From the NCBI GenBank assembly GCA_949318235.1, contig OX439131.1, positions 1,533,169 to 1,597,168 on the forward strand: DNA of 64,000 nucleotides, written 5' to 3'. Source of the stretch: Ecdyonurus torrentis. Taxonomy: Eukaryota; Arthropoda; Insecta; Ephemeroptera; Heptageniidae. Position 1 is the stretch's first letter, and the number at the start of each line of letters is the position of its first letter. This document shows positions 50,035 to 63,786 of the stretch, one piece after another. The notes beneath the pieces are model-generated. The model ran no database searches and was not told the origin of the DNA. It saw only the letters and a program-made list of their open reading frames with translations. The position numbers and the translations under genes were made by a program.

Positions 50035-51596
50035 CTGTAACAACAAAGACATTCGTTAGTATAATTACCAGTAGATATGTAAGTATAGATAAATATGTAA
50101 TCCAAAAGTTATCATCAGTATGCAAATAAATAAATAAAAACAAGCAATCGTCTTTAGTTCTAGAATATGTAAAACAAAATGCAGTTAAAAAGGGGAAGGT
50201 TAGGTCTAACAAATGTGTAGCCTATACTTCTAAACTTAAACATGATGATAATAATTTAAATACGATCATTTTTGACGATATATAATGGCTGGAAAAAGAG
50301 ACAGAACAAAGCAAAAGTGGTGATAGTTTTTTTAAGCAGATTTGAAGAAGAAAATGGGGAGAAAGAAAGAGGTATATTATGCTCCTCAAAAAATATGCAT
50401 TTTTTTTTCTGTATCACAATATATATTTTATCCATTAATTTGTGGCAATGTAAAAGATGTATGAAATGCATAAAAAATCTTTGCAGCGCGGTTTTTTTTT
50501 TTTTCGACAGTGTAATAAGCAAATATATTTTATTACTTAAAATAAAAAGTATGCTATACTCTTTTTACTCTACATATGCTTCAAACGTGTATTTTTTACG
50601 TTAACCCTCACGTAAATCTGTAAGTATTTGCGTAAACTGGCCTTAAACCATATGCAATGTATACAGAACACACACTATTGGGAATATTGTGATAAAATAT
50701 TTTTTAAATGCAGCCGTGTTTTTCTCATAAGAATAACATTGCAAATTTAGCGCCAGTTTTTGAATGTTAAAATATATATCACAATCGTGTGTACAGTACA
50801 TTGAAGCATAATTAATATTAAAAAAATAGAAAGATAAAATTTGTTCTTACTTTACAAAACATGGTCTGTTTTATTGATGTATATACAGTCATATTGCAAT
50901 AACATTTAAATGTCTATATATAAAAAAATTAATTACAATTAAAAATACAGACGATAATAATTCCTAATTGTCCGCTTGCAATTTCCTCTGTATGCAAAAA
51001 ATACATGATAAAAAAAAAAAATCCACTTTGTATTTAATTTGTATTGCAAATGTGATTGAAGTTTTCAGTTTGCATATACGCAAATAATGGCAGCGGTTTT
51101 GTAATAACCAAATATTTTGCTCGGATTGATGTCAACTTATAAATTAAACCATCGTGTAATGAAATATTATTTTTGTATGGAAATACAGAAAATTATATAT
51201 GAGGAAATTTTACAGCACAATACATATCAGTCTACATAGAGATGATATTATTATTTTTCAAAGCACATCACAATTAGAACAAATATATTATATAGAACCG
51301 TATACAGTATACGTATATATAAAATTATTATTAAAAAAAAGTTGAGCTGCGTGATAATAATTAAACAACAAACAGCAATTTTGAAATTAATTGATGGAAG
51401 TATTTTTTGTCTCTCTTATTTTTCTTTTAAAAAAAAATCTTTATTGTTTTGTAAATTTTTCTAACAATATTAAATTCCATACTTCCCCCTTCTGTAATGT
51501 AATTTTGGCCTACGGCCTTTACCACCGCGTGTATTTTAACATAGTGTAATTCCTTCCTCCTCCCCCCTCTCTATCTCTCTTTCTTCCTCACACATT

Positions 51597-51721
<125 letters not shown>

Positions 51722-52909
51722 CACATCCCCCTGTACTGTATATATTATATATATACAGCTATATAGATAGCTAAATGTAAACCACCTTCGTCTCAGCGGC
51801 GTAAAATCGATTTCTTGAGGGCGGAGGTTGGTAGCTATATAGGGTGGAAGGGGTCTAGAGAATTAAGGATTAAGGACGGGGAGGGGGAGGGGGGAGATTC
51901 ATCAACGAGAGAACTTAACCACCACCCCCTCTCCCAGCAAACAGTTGTGATTGTGTAAGACACTTTCATGTAAGAGCTAGCAATATCACTTTGATATCTC
52001 GCAAATAATCCCTTATATTTTTTCCGTTATTCATCCCCTAATTCTTAAAATTATTCTATCTTTTAAATACTTACTAAGTATTAAGATTTACATAAATAAT
52101 TTAATTTTAAAACTTTAATTGAGAATTGTGATTTTGTATTGATTAGGAGAAAGTGTATAGGAATGTAATTAGTAAAATATGAGTATCTCAACTATTTATA
52201 AATATAAACGGCACGATTGTCGATTACGAGCAATTAGAACATTAGAGCGGAAATCTTTATGGTTTTAATTAGTGTTTTTTTATTTCAAACTTATACAGCG
52301 TATAATATATTCTATAGCACAATTTTTCTCCGTTATATATTCTGATCAATGTTTAGCCTGGAAGTAGATAGAGGAAGGAAAGGTTATAATGAACTTATAT
52401 ATATATATCACAAGATCTTACTTTTAATTGTTTGCCAATTACAGTAGCTGGTACACCGAGAGACAAAACATACTTAGCATCGAGGCATACGATAACAATT
52501 GTGCTGCCTTCAGACAATACAAAATTCAGTCTACAGAACGCATAATAATTACTTAGCATAACTATTACGTTGTACAACATAATTACTTATGTTATTGATT
52601 TTTATTTTACAATGACAAAAAATAACAAATAAATTAATAAATATGCGTCTTTATTCAACAATATTAAAAAAAAAATTTACAATTGACCACAATGCTTATA
52701 TACAATAAATACAATGCATTAAACGTTGTTATTACTATATTGGGCTTATTATTGTTTAAATTTTTAATTTCAGTTTGATAAGACCAATACTTGTTATAAC
52801 ATGGACAATACTGCTATCAACTGACTGGCTAAATAAAAATATTAAATAATTGCAGCACAAATTACGTATTATGTTACTTTCTGTACAATTTTGTATTCTA
52901 TTTAATAGT

Positions 52910-53235
52910 TATCATTTTTATATAAGATTATTATGTGTACTACCTGGCTAGCTAAGTCAAGTGTAGTTATCATTTTATATACGATTTACCTTGGTACTAC
53001 CTGGATAGCTAATTCACGTGTAGTTATAATTTTTATATAGGATTTACCTTTCTAATACCTGGCTAGCTACTTTACCTGTAGTTATAATTATTATATACGA
53101 TTTACCTTTTTATACTACCTGGCTAGCTACTTCACCTGTAGTTATCATTTTTATATACGATGTACATGTACCTTTGTACTACCTGGCTAGCTACTTCACC
53201 TGTAGTTATCATTTTTATATAACCACGTATAGCTA
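52910..53235. repeat. Minisatellite, about five units of 60-70 bp
   Basis: Units share TACCTGGCTAGCTACTTCAC, CTGTAGTTATCATTTTTATA and ACGATTTACCTT. The last two units carry a small insertion (ATGTACATGTACC). Unit similarity rises toward the right. Confidence 0.85.
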
Positions 53236-54092
53236 CTTCAAAATCTGGGACCTTGAATGGACATTAATTTTCGTAATTTTACATATTTTTCAGAACATCA
53301 TAACTTAATTAAAGAGTAATGTTTTTTTATGATAATTGTTTAAAGTAATTTAATATAAAATAAATTGATTATTTTTGCAGGTTAATTTTATTAACTTGTG
53401 CAACAATAGTGTGCAGTCTTATGTGGTCTGCATTGGTATTGGTCTGCAAACTGTATTGGTCTTGTCTTGAGGAGGACAAGAGATTGCGATGTCGGTAGTA
53501 AAGTGTTTTCTCAGTGTACTGATTGTACTCACTCACATTGTATAAGTACTTCACCACAACAACAGTAACTCTATGTACTGTATGTATGTGCAGTACAATA
53601 AGAAATGAACCATGAATGACAAAGTAACTACATTACATAACACAAACAAACACATCAAAATAACTTTTTTATTTTATTATTTTTTTTTTTGTTGAAAGTC
53701 GATGGTTTAAAAATGTTCTGCTTCCAGTCATGTAACATCAATTAAGTTTTTGTCTTTGTCACGAAATGTCGTTTTGCTTTTTCATAATTTTAACATGATT
53801 TATTGTTATGTTGTTTTATATGAGGTATAAGTAAGAGAGAGAACTGTAATGATTTTCTATATTAACTGGCAAGAATTCTATTATTTTAAATGTAATTATA
53901 TTATGTTTTACTTTTGTTACTCATTTAGTTAATATTTATGTATACATACATGCGTTCGCATATTTTACTGCAACACTTATATTATATAGAAAACAATTAA
54001 ATATTGATTGTAGGCAAAGTTAAAATTTGTCTATTAACTTGTTTTATATGTATGCTTTACGTATTTGTATGACAGAAACGAGAGAGGTAGAA

Positions 54093-54126
<34 letters not shown>

Positions 54127-54167
54127 AAACTATATCAACAATAATATTAAACATAATAATATAATAT

Positions 54168-54512
54168 TTAAAGGGCTCCATAGGCCTCAAAAAATTAAAT
54201 CAAAAATGTAAAAATCATGAGATGGGACCATTACTCATACACATATTATATCCTTTAACCCTTCTGTAGCCTCACAAACTTGGGTTGAAAAACTGTAAAG
54301 TAGGCAACTTTAGGAAGTCATGACGTCATCAATTCCGGGTCTACAATAGAAATTGTAGCGTGAATTGCCTACTTTACAAGTTTTCTGCCTAATTTGTGAC
54401 AATACTGAAGGGTTAAGGCACAAAATATGTTTAATATTTATAATAGTCGTATCTCATGCTTTATCATTGAGAGGACATTTATTTTTGAGGCCAGGAGCTG
54501 TTTAATATTAAA
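54168..54512. mobile_element. Foldback element, family F (TTAAAGGGCTCC)
   Basis: ATTTAAAGGGCTCCATAGGC at the left relates to AGGAGCTGTTTAATAT at the right; inner arms ACTGTAAAGTAGGCAACTTT and GCCTACTTTACAAG pair, as do TTAACCCTTCTGTAGC and CTGAAGGGTTAAGG. TGACGTCA lies at 54321. A partial relative is at about 59045-59235, with TGACGTCA at 59194. Confidence 0.7.
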
Positions 54513-55449
54513 AATTTGCAAGACGATTTCCTAAATTCCTTAATTTCTTATGGACGTATCCTACACATCACAAAAATAAATACATAATAATTATGCTAGC
54601 TCAATGCAGCAACATTTATGCACAACAACATAATTAATGCTATATTGTATAGTGATTATATACCATAATAGTTAAGATGCTTATAAATATAGCATTACTA
54701 TAACAACATTTATGCTGTCAAATAATTAGTCAAAGCAGCATAAACCACGTATTTTTAGGTATATATCTCTCCATGCATTAGATTTTAGTATGCATGAATA
54801 TCGAGCAGTTTTAAAATACAAGCCTCTACTATATCAGTGTTACAATATATTTTTTACATTGATCTCTCGATCGTAGACTTAATCAAATTTAATTATGTAC
54901 ACATGTTCGCCAATATGTAACAAATTGCAATAAATTTTTATAATTGATATAAAGTAATCAAGAGAGGATGTATTAATAACGCAAAGCCTGTTTCATCATA
55001 TATTTATTTATTATATTTTATATAACAAATTTTATGGCCAGTATATTTGTGGTAAATGATAAAATATACGGTGTATGTTACGTACGTACCGTATGTGTAT
55101 GTGTACATGTATATACCTTTTTTATTACAAGTTTGCTGTTACATAACAGAAACTGAACATACATAGATCAGTGATTACAGCCAAAGTAAATAAGCATGAT
55201 AACAATTACTCAAATTTTAAAATAAACAAGGAAGTTTAGTTTTCTTTATTGCACTGTATTTAGTATATTTTAGTACCATATTTAATTTTTACTTTCATTT
55301 TTGAAATTAAATTATTTTGCCAGTATATATTTTTTTGAAACATTGGAAATATTTTAAAATTAATTTTTAAGAATCTTTTTGCTTTTACAAATAAAAAAAA
55401 TCAACGTTTGTTTACATTTAGTGTTCACTCGATCGTCGTGTGTTGTTTT

Positions 55450-55476
55450 ATGGTTGCGATGAGGGAGGGAGGGAGG

Positions 55477-55512
<36 letters not shown>
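55450..55512. repeat. (GGGA)n plus (GA)n microsatellite
   Basis: GAGGGAGGGAGGGAGGGAGG passes directly into about 15 GA dinucleotides. The G-tract part could form a quadruplex. Confidence 0.9.
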
Positions 55513-55515
<3 letters not shown>

Positions 55516-56009
55516 GACGCAACAATAAAAGTAAACAAACTGGGGTTTTAGTTGTTTTTGATGACGTCATAGTCAAACTTTAAAGAAAAAATATATATTA
55601 TCCAATGTAAATTTTTTTTTGAAAAAAACAAAAAAACAAAAAAAGGGGGGTTAAAATTTATGTAATAATTGATTGTGCTATATAGATATATACTGTATGC
55701 TATATAACTAGTATAGATATTTTACTGATCTTTGTGAATTGTTAATAGTTTGCTATTATTGACAGTTAGTAGGATAGACTCAAAACAAATAACTAGCATA
55801 GAGAATATGTACAACCAACAATACCCAAAGCTGATACCTAACTAATAGCTGATCTAATATTAATATTGACGTACACTTTTTAATGAAAATAAGTAATTGA
55901 GAATTTTGTATTTAAAGCTTATACACACAGTTAAAAATAAATCTACGTGATTTATGATGCAATTATGTTAATTAGGTTGTACATTTATTTCTTCTTGTCT
56001 TTGCCATGT

Positions 56010-56230
56010 GCAGTTAACGTGCTACCCCTTCTCCATAGTCCCATTAAGACAATGTCTTATTGACGTGAACACACGAGCCGGGAACGGCCTCGGTTGTACA
56101 TCCCGACATTTGCCATGACAGCCTAGAGAAACCGTGGAAATATCTAGGCAGACTGTTTGGCCCATTCACAACAATCATGCACCTGAATGCTGTGCATCGT
56201 CATGTAAACAAGGCTCGTGCAACGTGTTGT

Positions 56231-56329
<99 letters not shown>

Positions 56330-56415
56330 TGACGTAAGCACCCAGCAGTGGCTCGAATCTGAGCTCATTAAGGTGCATAGAGCTACGAATCAGCTGTCTT
56401 CACTCGGCCACCACT
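56010..56415 (-). mobile_element. tRNA-derived SINE-like element interrupted by a (CT)n tract
   Basis: On the minus strand from about 56413 the sequence opens GTGGTGGCCGAGTGAAGACA, like the A box of a Leu/Ser-type tRNA. About 45 nt further on comes AGATTCGAGCC, a B-box match. An unbroken run of about 48 GA (56231-56327) then follows, and beyond it a GC-richer unique body with ATGGCAAATGTCGGGATGTA and CCGTTCCCGGCTCGTGTG. Pol III promoter boxes followed by a body is the SINE plan. The body ends near 56010 without a clear tail. There is no intact tRNA fold, so it is not a tRNA gene. Confidence 0.6.
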
Positions 56416-59274
56416 CTAGAGTTTAATTATTATATAATATAGCATAAATTACATTATATACTGAAATTATGCTATATACAATTATAGCTCAATTTCAGTT
56501 ACATAATTTATGCATAATTATAAATAGCATAATTGTTATGTATTTGTTTATCGTCCATAGAACTGAAAATGTTATATTTTCACATCCCCCTACAAAGCAA
56601 GTAAAATTGCAATCATGACTGGACAGTAACAACAGCCACGCTAACTTTCCATCCCTATCTTCCACTTCCTAGCTATCAACCCTAAGGGTCTTCAGTCTCC
56701 CCCTGTGACTATACTGATATGTACTACACAGTGTATTGCAGGCTAATGTCTTTACCACCTGTCTCCTTCAATACACGCCAAGGGTCCTCTGCAATTACGG
56801 AGACAATGGAGGTTATCGGTGACAAGCATGGGAAGAGCCCCCTAGTATCTTTAGCATTGTAAGACTATGATGTGAGAAAACTACTTCACCGAGACCGGAG
56901 ATGTTTAAATGGGGGATTAAAGACACAATGGATTATGTGACACTATTATATACGTGTATAAAATTTTTAGATTTTTTTTTTTAATCACAATATAAGCATT
57001 AAATAAATAAAATGTATAAGTTAAGATTAAATTACGTAATTTATGCTGCATTTATGTTATTATAGCATAAATGATGCTAAATTAGAACATAAAAAATTAT
57101 GCTGTTCAATTATACTGTGTAACATAGTGACTATGCAGTATAGCATAGATTATGCTGTATTGAACAAATTTTGCTGAAAATGAGCTAGCATAATTATTAT
57201 GTATTTAATTTTTTTTTCGTGTAGATATAAAATAAAAAAATAATAAACAAAAAATTGAATGTAGATAATGGATAATATAAAATATTTAGTGGAACTAACA
57301 TTTTAATTTGCACATACAGATACGCCGCCATTCATCAGTTTACGTGGTGAAGTCTTGCATAGTAACGTTCATCATGTACGTACTGTACTGTGCAAGGTAC
57401 ACGTGGTACATATACTGTAAGTAACATTTTCATTGAGACAAAACTACGTTGTTTACATAGCTTACACTGCAATTTGTGCATCCGAGCTTGCTGCGGTGCT
57501 TGCAGTAATAAACAAACCAAGCAATAATAAAATTAATAACCATTCAGAAGCAATATAAAAAAATTATAAATAAATAAATTTAAAAACCAAATTATAAACA
57601 ATATATTGAAGGTAGACAAAGTGTATATTATATAATATAATATTATCTTCCTTATACATATTTATAGCAAAACAAATTAACTTTTTTTTTTTTTTTTTTT
57701 TTTGTAAAACGAGATATGATTGGAATATCAGCAAAATTTCGATTACGTTGAAATCTCTCTCTCTCTCTCCTCTCTTTATTTATTCATCAAGATTCATAAA
57801 GCAAAACTAATTTTGATACTACTTATATATAGACAAGATGTATAGAAGTCCCAACTTATACATATTTTGTTGCAGATAAAATAAATATAAATTTCTGAAT
57901 TTGTTTCGTGGAAAATTTAAATTAAAAAAAGTCTTTTTAATAAATTTCTGTAAGGTTCGACACGGAAACAAAAATGATTACTATTGGGAATTGGGAGCTA
58001 TATATAAATCCTATCAATTGTAAATATTAACCTGGGGGTCTGTTCCACAATTAGGCTTACGGAACAGACCCCCTGGAACAGATATAATGTCCATTAATCT
58101 ATATTAATAGACATCAACTTACATTACTGAGGTAAAAATGGGTTGACTGACAAAAACTCTACAACCGACTGCAGTAACTGACATTATTTATTTATTTTTA
58201 TTTTTTTGGCCATGCAAACTTAAAATTTTATGATGTCATCAATGTGAATAAGTTGGTATTGTCTGCAACAAGCAATTATTCTCAAGATAAATACTGTAAA
58301 AAATGTAAAGGTCACAAAATTGTTACTTCAGCACGAAATATAGTTGATTGTTAAAGCAGACAAGAAGTATAAGGTCAGTCAACTTCAATCAATTCTCTAA
58401 GTCTAGATAAAATAAATAATTAATTAATAAGATTATTATATCAATATAGGAAAGTCATGCCGTGCATTACAGCGCTAATTGAAGTTACTGCGAGTCGAGC
58501 TGTACACGACAATTGCTTTTTTTATTGGAGAAAAGAAGTGAAGAAACAAACGGTAATCTTAAATTTGAAAAAAATATGAACTTCATACAAGGACAAAAAT
58601 ATCAACGATATATCAATGAGCTATATCAATATATAGCTCATTTTTAGCACAGTTTGTTCAATGACGCATAATTTATGCTATACTGCATAATAATAATGTT
58701 ACATAGCATAAATATTATGTTGTACAGCATAATTATTTATGTTGTTATAATTTAGCATTAATTATGCTATAATGACATAAATACAGAAAAATTACTTAAG
58801 GCTGGAAATCAGCTACTACGGGATTTGACTAAAAAGTTGTAAAGACAGAAAAATATGAAATTTTGTACAGTGATACATTATACAATCCTTAATTTATATT
58901 CTTTCCGTGTATAAAAACTGATTATATTATTATTATACTAAATATAGTAATCGAAGTATAACATGTTGGAACCAAATATCAATCAATCATTATAGTAATA
59001 TTTTGAATGTAGAGTTTGTGTAAAGAAATTTGACTTTGAAATACGTTTGCGATGCTGGCCTCAAGTAAAATTATCCTCTCAATGATACATTACGAAATGT
59101 CACTTAACTCTTCTGTATATTTTCACAAACTGGGGAGAAACTTTGTAAAGTAGGCAATCCAAGCTACAATATCTATTGTAGACCTGGATTTCGTGACGTC
59201 ATGAATGTCAAAAGTTGACTACTTTACATTACTTTTTTTATTTTTTATTTTTTTTACACCAGTTTTTTAGGAAC

Positions 59275-59610
59275 TTAAAGAGAAAGTTCAGGGGTTCATG
59301 GTTTACAACATGGCTGTTTCAATGTTAGATAATGAGAACACATTAACTCACATATGATGACCCAAAGCCCTTCCGTAGCCCCGCAAACTTCCACTCATCC
59401 TGCGAGCTATACAACCCGCTACAACATTTTCTATAGTAAAGCCGTAACTATGACGTAAAAGATACGGGACGGTTTCGTATCTCGCAGGGTGATCACGAGT
59501 TTGCGGGGCTATGGAAGGGTTTTGGGTCATCATATGTAAGTTTATGAAAAATTCATCTGATTATCTAAGTTTGAAAAAGCCATCTTGTAACCTGTAAACT
59601 TTCCCTTTAA
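59275..59610. mobile_element. Foldback MITE, TTAA-ended, family TTAAAGRGWAAGTTCAGG, copy 2
   Basis: TTAAAGAGAAAGTTCAGGGG at the left mirrors TGTAAACTTTCCCTTTAA at the right. It matches 6872-7205 across its length, including AACCCGCTACAACATTT and AAGATACGG. It confirms the ends of the family. Confidence 0.82.
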
Positions 59611-60244
59611 TATGCTTGATCCTATCTCGTTAATTTTTCATTTTTGATTTAATTGTTTTGAAATCAGAATCCCTATACAAGTGCAGTATCAAAAAAGTGA
59701 TGAATATATTTTGCAAACATTTTCTAATACAAATACGTAATAAAAACATGTCTAGTGTCCTCTCATTGAAATATTTCTAACCTCAGTGCAGTAGTTTTCT
59801 CAAAAAACACGCTAAAAGCATGGTCCTGCAATGATAAAGGATATAAAATTAGGGGACCATAATTACCACAGGCCCCACCAATACCCTCCTACCGCAACAA
59901 AAAATCAACAATTCTGTGGTTGTCTTGAAATAGTTAGGTTACCTCAAGTATACAATATTCCCAGCAATTGTTAAGTTGCGCAATTGCAAAGTAATGAAGC
60001 ACAGAGAGGTAATATAAAGACATTTAGCACCATATGACGCTTATTATACCCTAAATAGTAAAACATCTTTTAATTAAGTCAATCTTTATCTTTTTTAGTA
60101 TAATGAAACTGTATCAATGATTTTACTAACTTTTATATATTATACATATGACATGACAATATGTACGTTATAACTTAATTATTTAAAATTGGGATAGGGG
60201 TAGTTATTAGAAGTACCTCTTTTGTAATTGTTGCCTTGGTGTGG

Positions 60245-60279
<35 letters not shown>

Positions 60280-60840
60280 CCATATGACAAGATTTATATA
60301 AGACAGAGAAAAGACAGAGTTTAGTGCACGCGATCGATGAACAACCCCTCTCACCCCCACGTTCACTTCCAACGCTTGCACTCCAATTTCTAACCCTGTG
60401 TGTCCCACCAACCACCTCTCTCTCTCTCTCTCTCTCTCTCGTTTTAGACTTTTTTACACGTATTACCCGCTAGCACGTTCAATGTAAAGAGCATTTTTTT
60501 TTTTTTTTTTTTTGCAATATTATATAATATAAAATTTAAACATTTTTCTTATTTTATTGTTTTATTCAGAATGGAATTCGATTTTGTGCACAGTGTATTA
60601 AAAGCAACTTTTGTTATATGGATATATAAAAGTTTAAAAAAAATTGTAGAGAATGTTTGAAAGAACTTTTTGCTATATATATAAATATAAAACTGATTCT
60701 ATGTGCAATATTCGTTGGAGCGGAGTAGAGCACTCATCAAGGCTGATTGATTTTATTTTTCACGATCTTGCGCCCATCAGCTAAAACTCACTCTCCAGTT
60801 CACTGATCAAAATTAATCCTAATTATATAAAACACTCCAC

Positions 60841-60862
60841 ACTCCTCGCATTAAATGCTATT

Positions 60863-60895
<33 letters not shown>
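60841..60895. repeat. (TA)n microsatellite
   Basis: About 15 TA repeats at 60866-60893. Other short TA runs occur near 35884-35901 and 30818-30830. Confidence 0.85.
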
Positions 60896-60896
<1 letters not shown>

Positions 60897-61029
60897 ATTG
60901 GGTAGTTTTTCTCGCTAAATCTTGCAAATAAGAAGCTCAAATTATAATGGATTAAGTTATCGGTGCATTCAGTTGCCGGGGAAATCTTAACGTCTTCTCA
61001 TTCTTCTACTTTACCATTGCACAGTCCTA

Positions 61030-61460
61030 AAAATAAACTCTGAAAATTTTGTTTCAAAATGTTTTAAGTACTGTAGAACTAACGGCTATGACGTCACTTT
61101 GTAAGTGTTGAACTTATATAACGATAAAAACGTAAGCGACGTCACAAAACGGTTAGGACGGAATGAAAAATTATATTTTCAATGGTTAATTTTGATGCTC
61201 ATTTCATTTATGCAGTTCGTAACCCCTGTTCTCTGCTCCTAAAATGACGTTATCCTAAATGGTTATCACTTATCAATATCAACTACGGTTATTAAAATTT
61301 CAAATGTAATGCGCATTTTCAGGTTCAAGAAACAGGGGTTACGAACAACATTTATTGTGATTCTAACACTTGTGACGTTATTTACGTTTTTATTATTCGA
61401 TTGTTAACGTTAAGTGACGTCATAACCGTTATTTCCACAATACTTAAATACAAAGTTTGC
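61030..61460. mobile_element. Foldback repeat family E, copy 4, with a nested insertion
   Basis: TAACGGCTATGACGTCACT at about 61079 mirrors AGTGACGTCATAACCGTTA near 61430. TGACGTCA at 61089 and 61415. A GTTCGTAACCCCTGTT element (61216-61347) is inserted in the middle. Confidence 0.75.
61216..61347. mobile_element. Short foldback element, GTTGTTCGTAAACCC family, copy 3 (nested)
   Basis: GTTCGTAACCCCTGTTCTC at the left mirrors AACAGGGGTTACGAAC at the right. It contains AATGTAATGCGCATTTTC as in copy 2. Its position inside family E shows it moved after that copy arrived. Confidence 0.8.
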
Positions 61461-61947
61461 AACGAAATTGTTAGGTGTGCGGGACCAGTTTTTTTGTTTT
61501 TTTGTTTACTGCGTGGTAAGGTATTTTTTTTTAAATAAAAATGCATAATAAGGCTCTGAATAATCACACTTTTATGCACGGCAAGAATAAATTACGTAAA
61601 TTATGCTGCATTTGTCATTAAAGCATAAATGAAGCTAAATTAGAACAACATAAATAATTATGCCGCGTACAACATTAAATTTATGCTAATGAAGCATAGT
61701 TATTATGCAGTATAGCATATAGTTTATGCTGTATTGAACAAATTGTGATGAAAATAAGCCAACATAATTATTACGTATTCATTTTAACAGTTTTTTTAAT
61801 CACCTCTCTGTTGAATGGAATCATAAAAGCTTATCCAACTTTAATTAATGTTTATTTATTTGTCTCTTTTTTTCTAAAATGTTCAACATTTAATCACTCC
61901 TTCACCTAATAGTTTGAAGTTTTAAAATGTTGTTATAAAAACGTAGC

Positions 61948-61984
<37 letters not shown>

Positions 61985-62407
61985 GAGCAAGCCTCCTCTA
62001 AGCATGCCTTAGTTATACACTGCTCTCGACTAGATTGCATGAATATTAACCACTATGCAAAGTAGCAGAGTAGTTAATGCAAATTAACCCTGCCTCAAAC
62101 TTTGTGCATTTGGCAAATTATTATACACATATATAAGTCAATTATATTAAATCAAGTAATTTAAATCGATTATTAAAATTTAATGTATTGGTTAAATTAT
62201 ACAATATATAGATAGGATAATGTATAAGGGTTGAACTACTATATAATATATATATTTATATAGTATATAATACTGTATAGTGATTATATGTATAGCAAAG
62301 TCAACAGATGAACTCAGTGAGTAATATTATATATAAAAACGCAAGTATATAATATACATACTAACTGCACGTAATATATTTCTACGTCACGATATTGATT
62401 TGTATGG

Positions 62408-62408
<1 letters not shown>

Positions 62409-62477
<69 letters not shown>
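62409..62477. repeat. (GA)n microsatellite
   Basis: About 34 GA repeats. Shorter GA tracts nearby are at 60248-60276, 63541-63556 and 63750-63792. Confidence 0.95.
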
Positions 62478-62480
<3 letters not shown>

Positions 62481-62844
62481 ATTAGTGTTTCTATACGACG
62501 ATGACTGATAGACAAGGGGAAATATAAAAAGGAGGGTTGAAGGGGGTTCAGTGAGGTGTAAAAAAAAGCACTATATACGAGACAAGAGTCAGGGGTAGGG
62601 GGTTGTGGGGGGATGGGGGGGGGCAGATGGAACTCTCACACCCCCTTCAAAACATAATATGACCATCATTATCAAGATAACATTCACCCCCACCCCCCAC
62701 CCCCCGCCCCCTAATACCCCAGTATTGTTCATATACCTCTTCTTTTGTGTCCCCCATCATTTGCAATACGTTGTAGAGAGAGCAAGAAAATTATAACACC
62801 CCTCTACACAATATTTAAATTTAGAAATGTAATAATCATTATAA

Positions 62845-62878
<34 letters not shown>

Positions 62879-63137
62879 AGGTTTATATTTTTATATTACA
62901 ATGTATGTATTGTATAAACTAAAGCACAGTTTTTGAAAACAGTACGGTAAATGTATACATATTAGTTATACAAAAATATGCAGTTGCATATGATAGTGCA
63001 TCCAGTGCATAATAATTTAAAATGCAACAACTGCATTCTTTGTAATAATATCAAAGAAACGAAAGCAAAGAAATATGAAATTCTTTGCACGTTGCTTATG
63101 ATGAGATAGCATAGTATAACAACAACTGTATAAGTAA

Positions 63138-63183
63138 TACCATAGTATATAAGTATATTATAATATACTTATATACTATGGTA
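63138..63183. repeat. 46-bp perfect palindrome
   Basis: TACCATAGTATATAAGTATA continues to an exact mirror with no spacer. A shorter related half follows at about 63184-63218. It is AT-rich and could extrude as a cruciform. Confidence 0.85.
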
Positions 63184-63744
63184 ATATACTTATAACACTA
63201 TGGTATATTTATATACAAACATATTATATGCATGTAACTAAAAAATTACTAGCATAACCTTAGCATAAGTTCTATAAGAAGTAACTGTTTTCCACGGAAA
63301 ATATAAAATTTACTATAACATGTTACTTTTCAAACGATTTTCAATTCAGTTATTAGTTTGTACTGAACGAGTTCATTTATGAACAATTTGTCGAATTAAA
63401 GTTTTCGGTGTAAATATAAATTATCATCATGGTAATATCTATCTGACGATGGTAAATAGAAAATTAGTATGGTAACAAAAAGAGAAGTTATGAAATTTTG
63501 CTAATAGAGTCTAATGAGAGACATTATTGAAATTTTACTTGGAGAGAGAGAGAGAGGGGTAGGGGTAAGATTAGAGAGGCTCAAGTTTGGTGTTACCAAC
63601 GAGAAAATCACCTTGACACCTTGCCGCTCAAATTTACACTCTATACAGCCTACTGTACCCCCCTTCACTTTAGCCAAAACAAGCGGAGAACTCTTTTTTT
63701 TATTAATATTTTTTTACAATAACTTTTGTGTCTGATGTATATTA

Positions 63745-63786
<42 letters not shown>

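Noticed and set aside
56340..56413. Possible functional tRNA gene
   Set aside because: A and B boxes are recognisable but no cloverleaf with a proper acceptor stem and anticodon arm can be drawn, so it fits a SINE head better.
57335..57520. 61-residue frame on - with several Cys
   Set aside because: Short, no family resemblance, no splice or promoter context.
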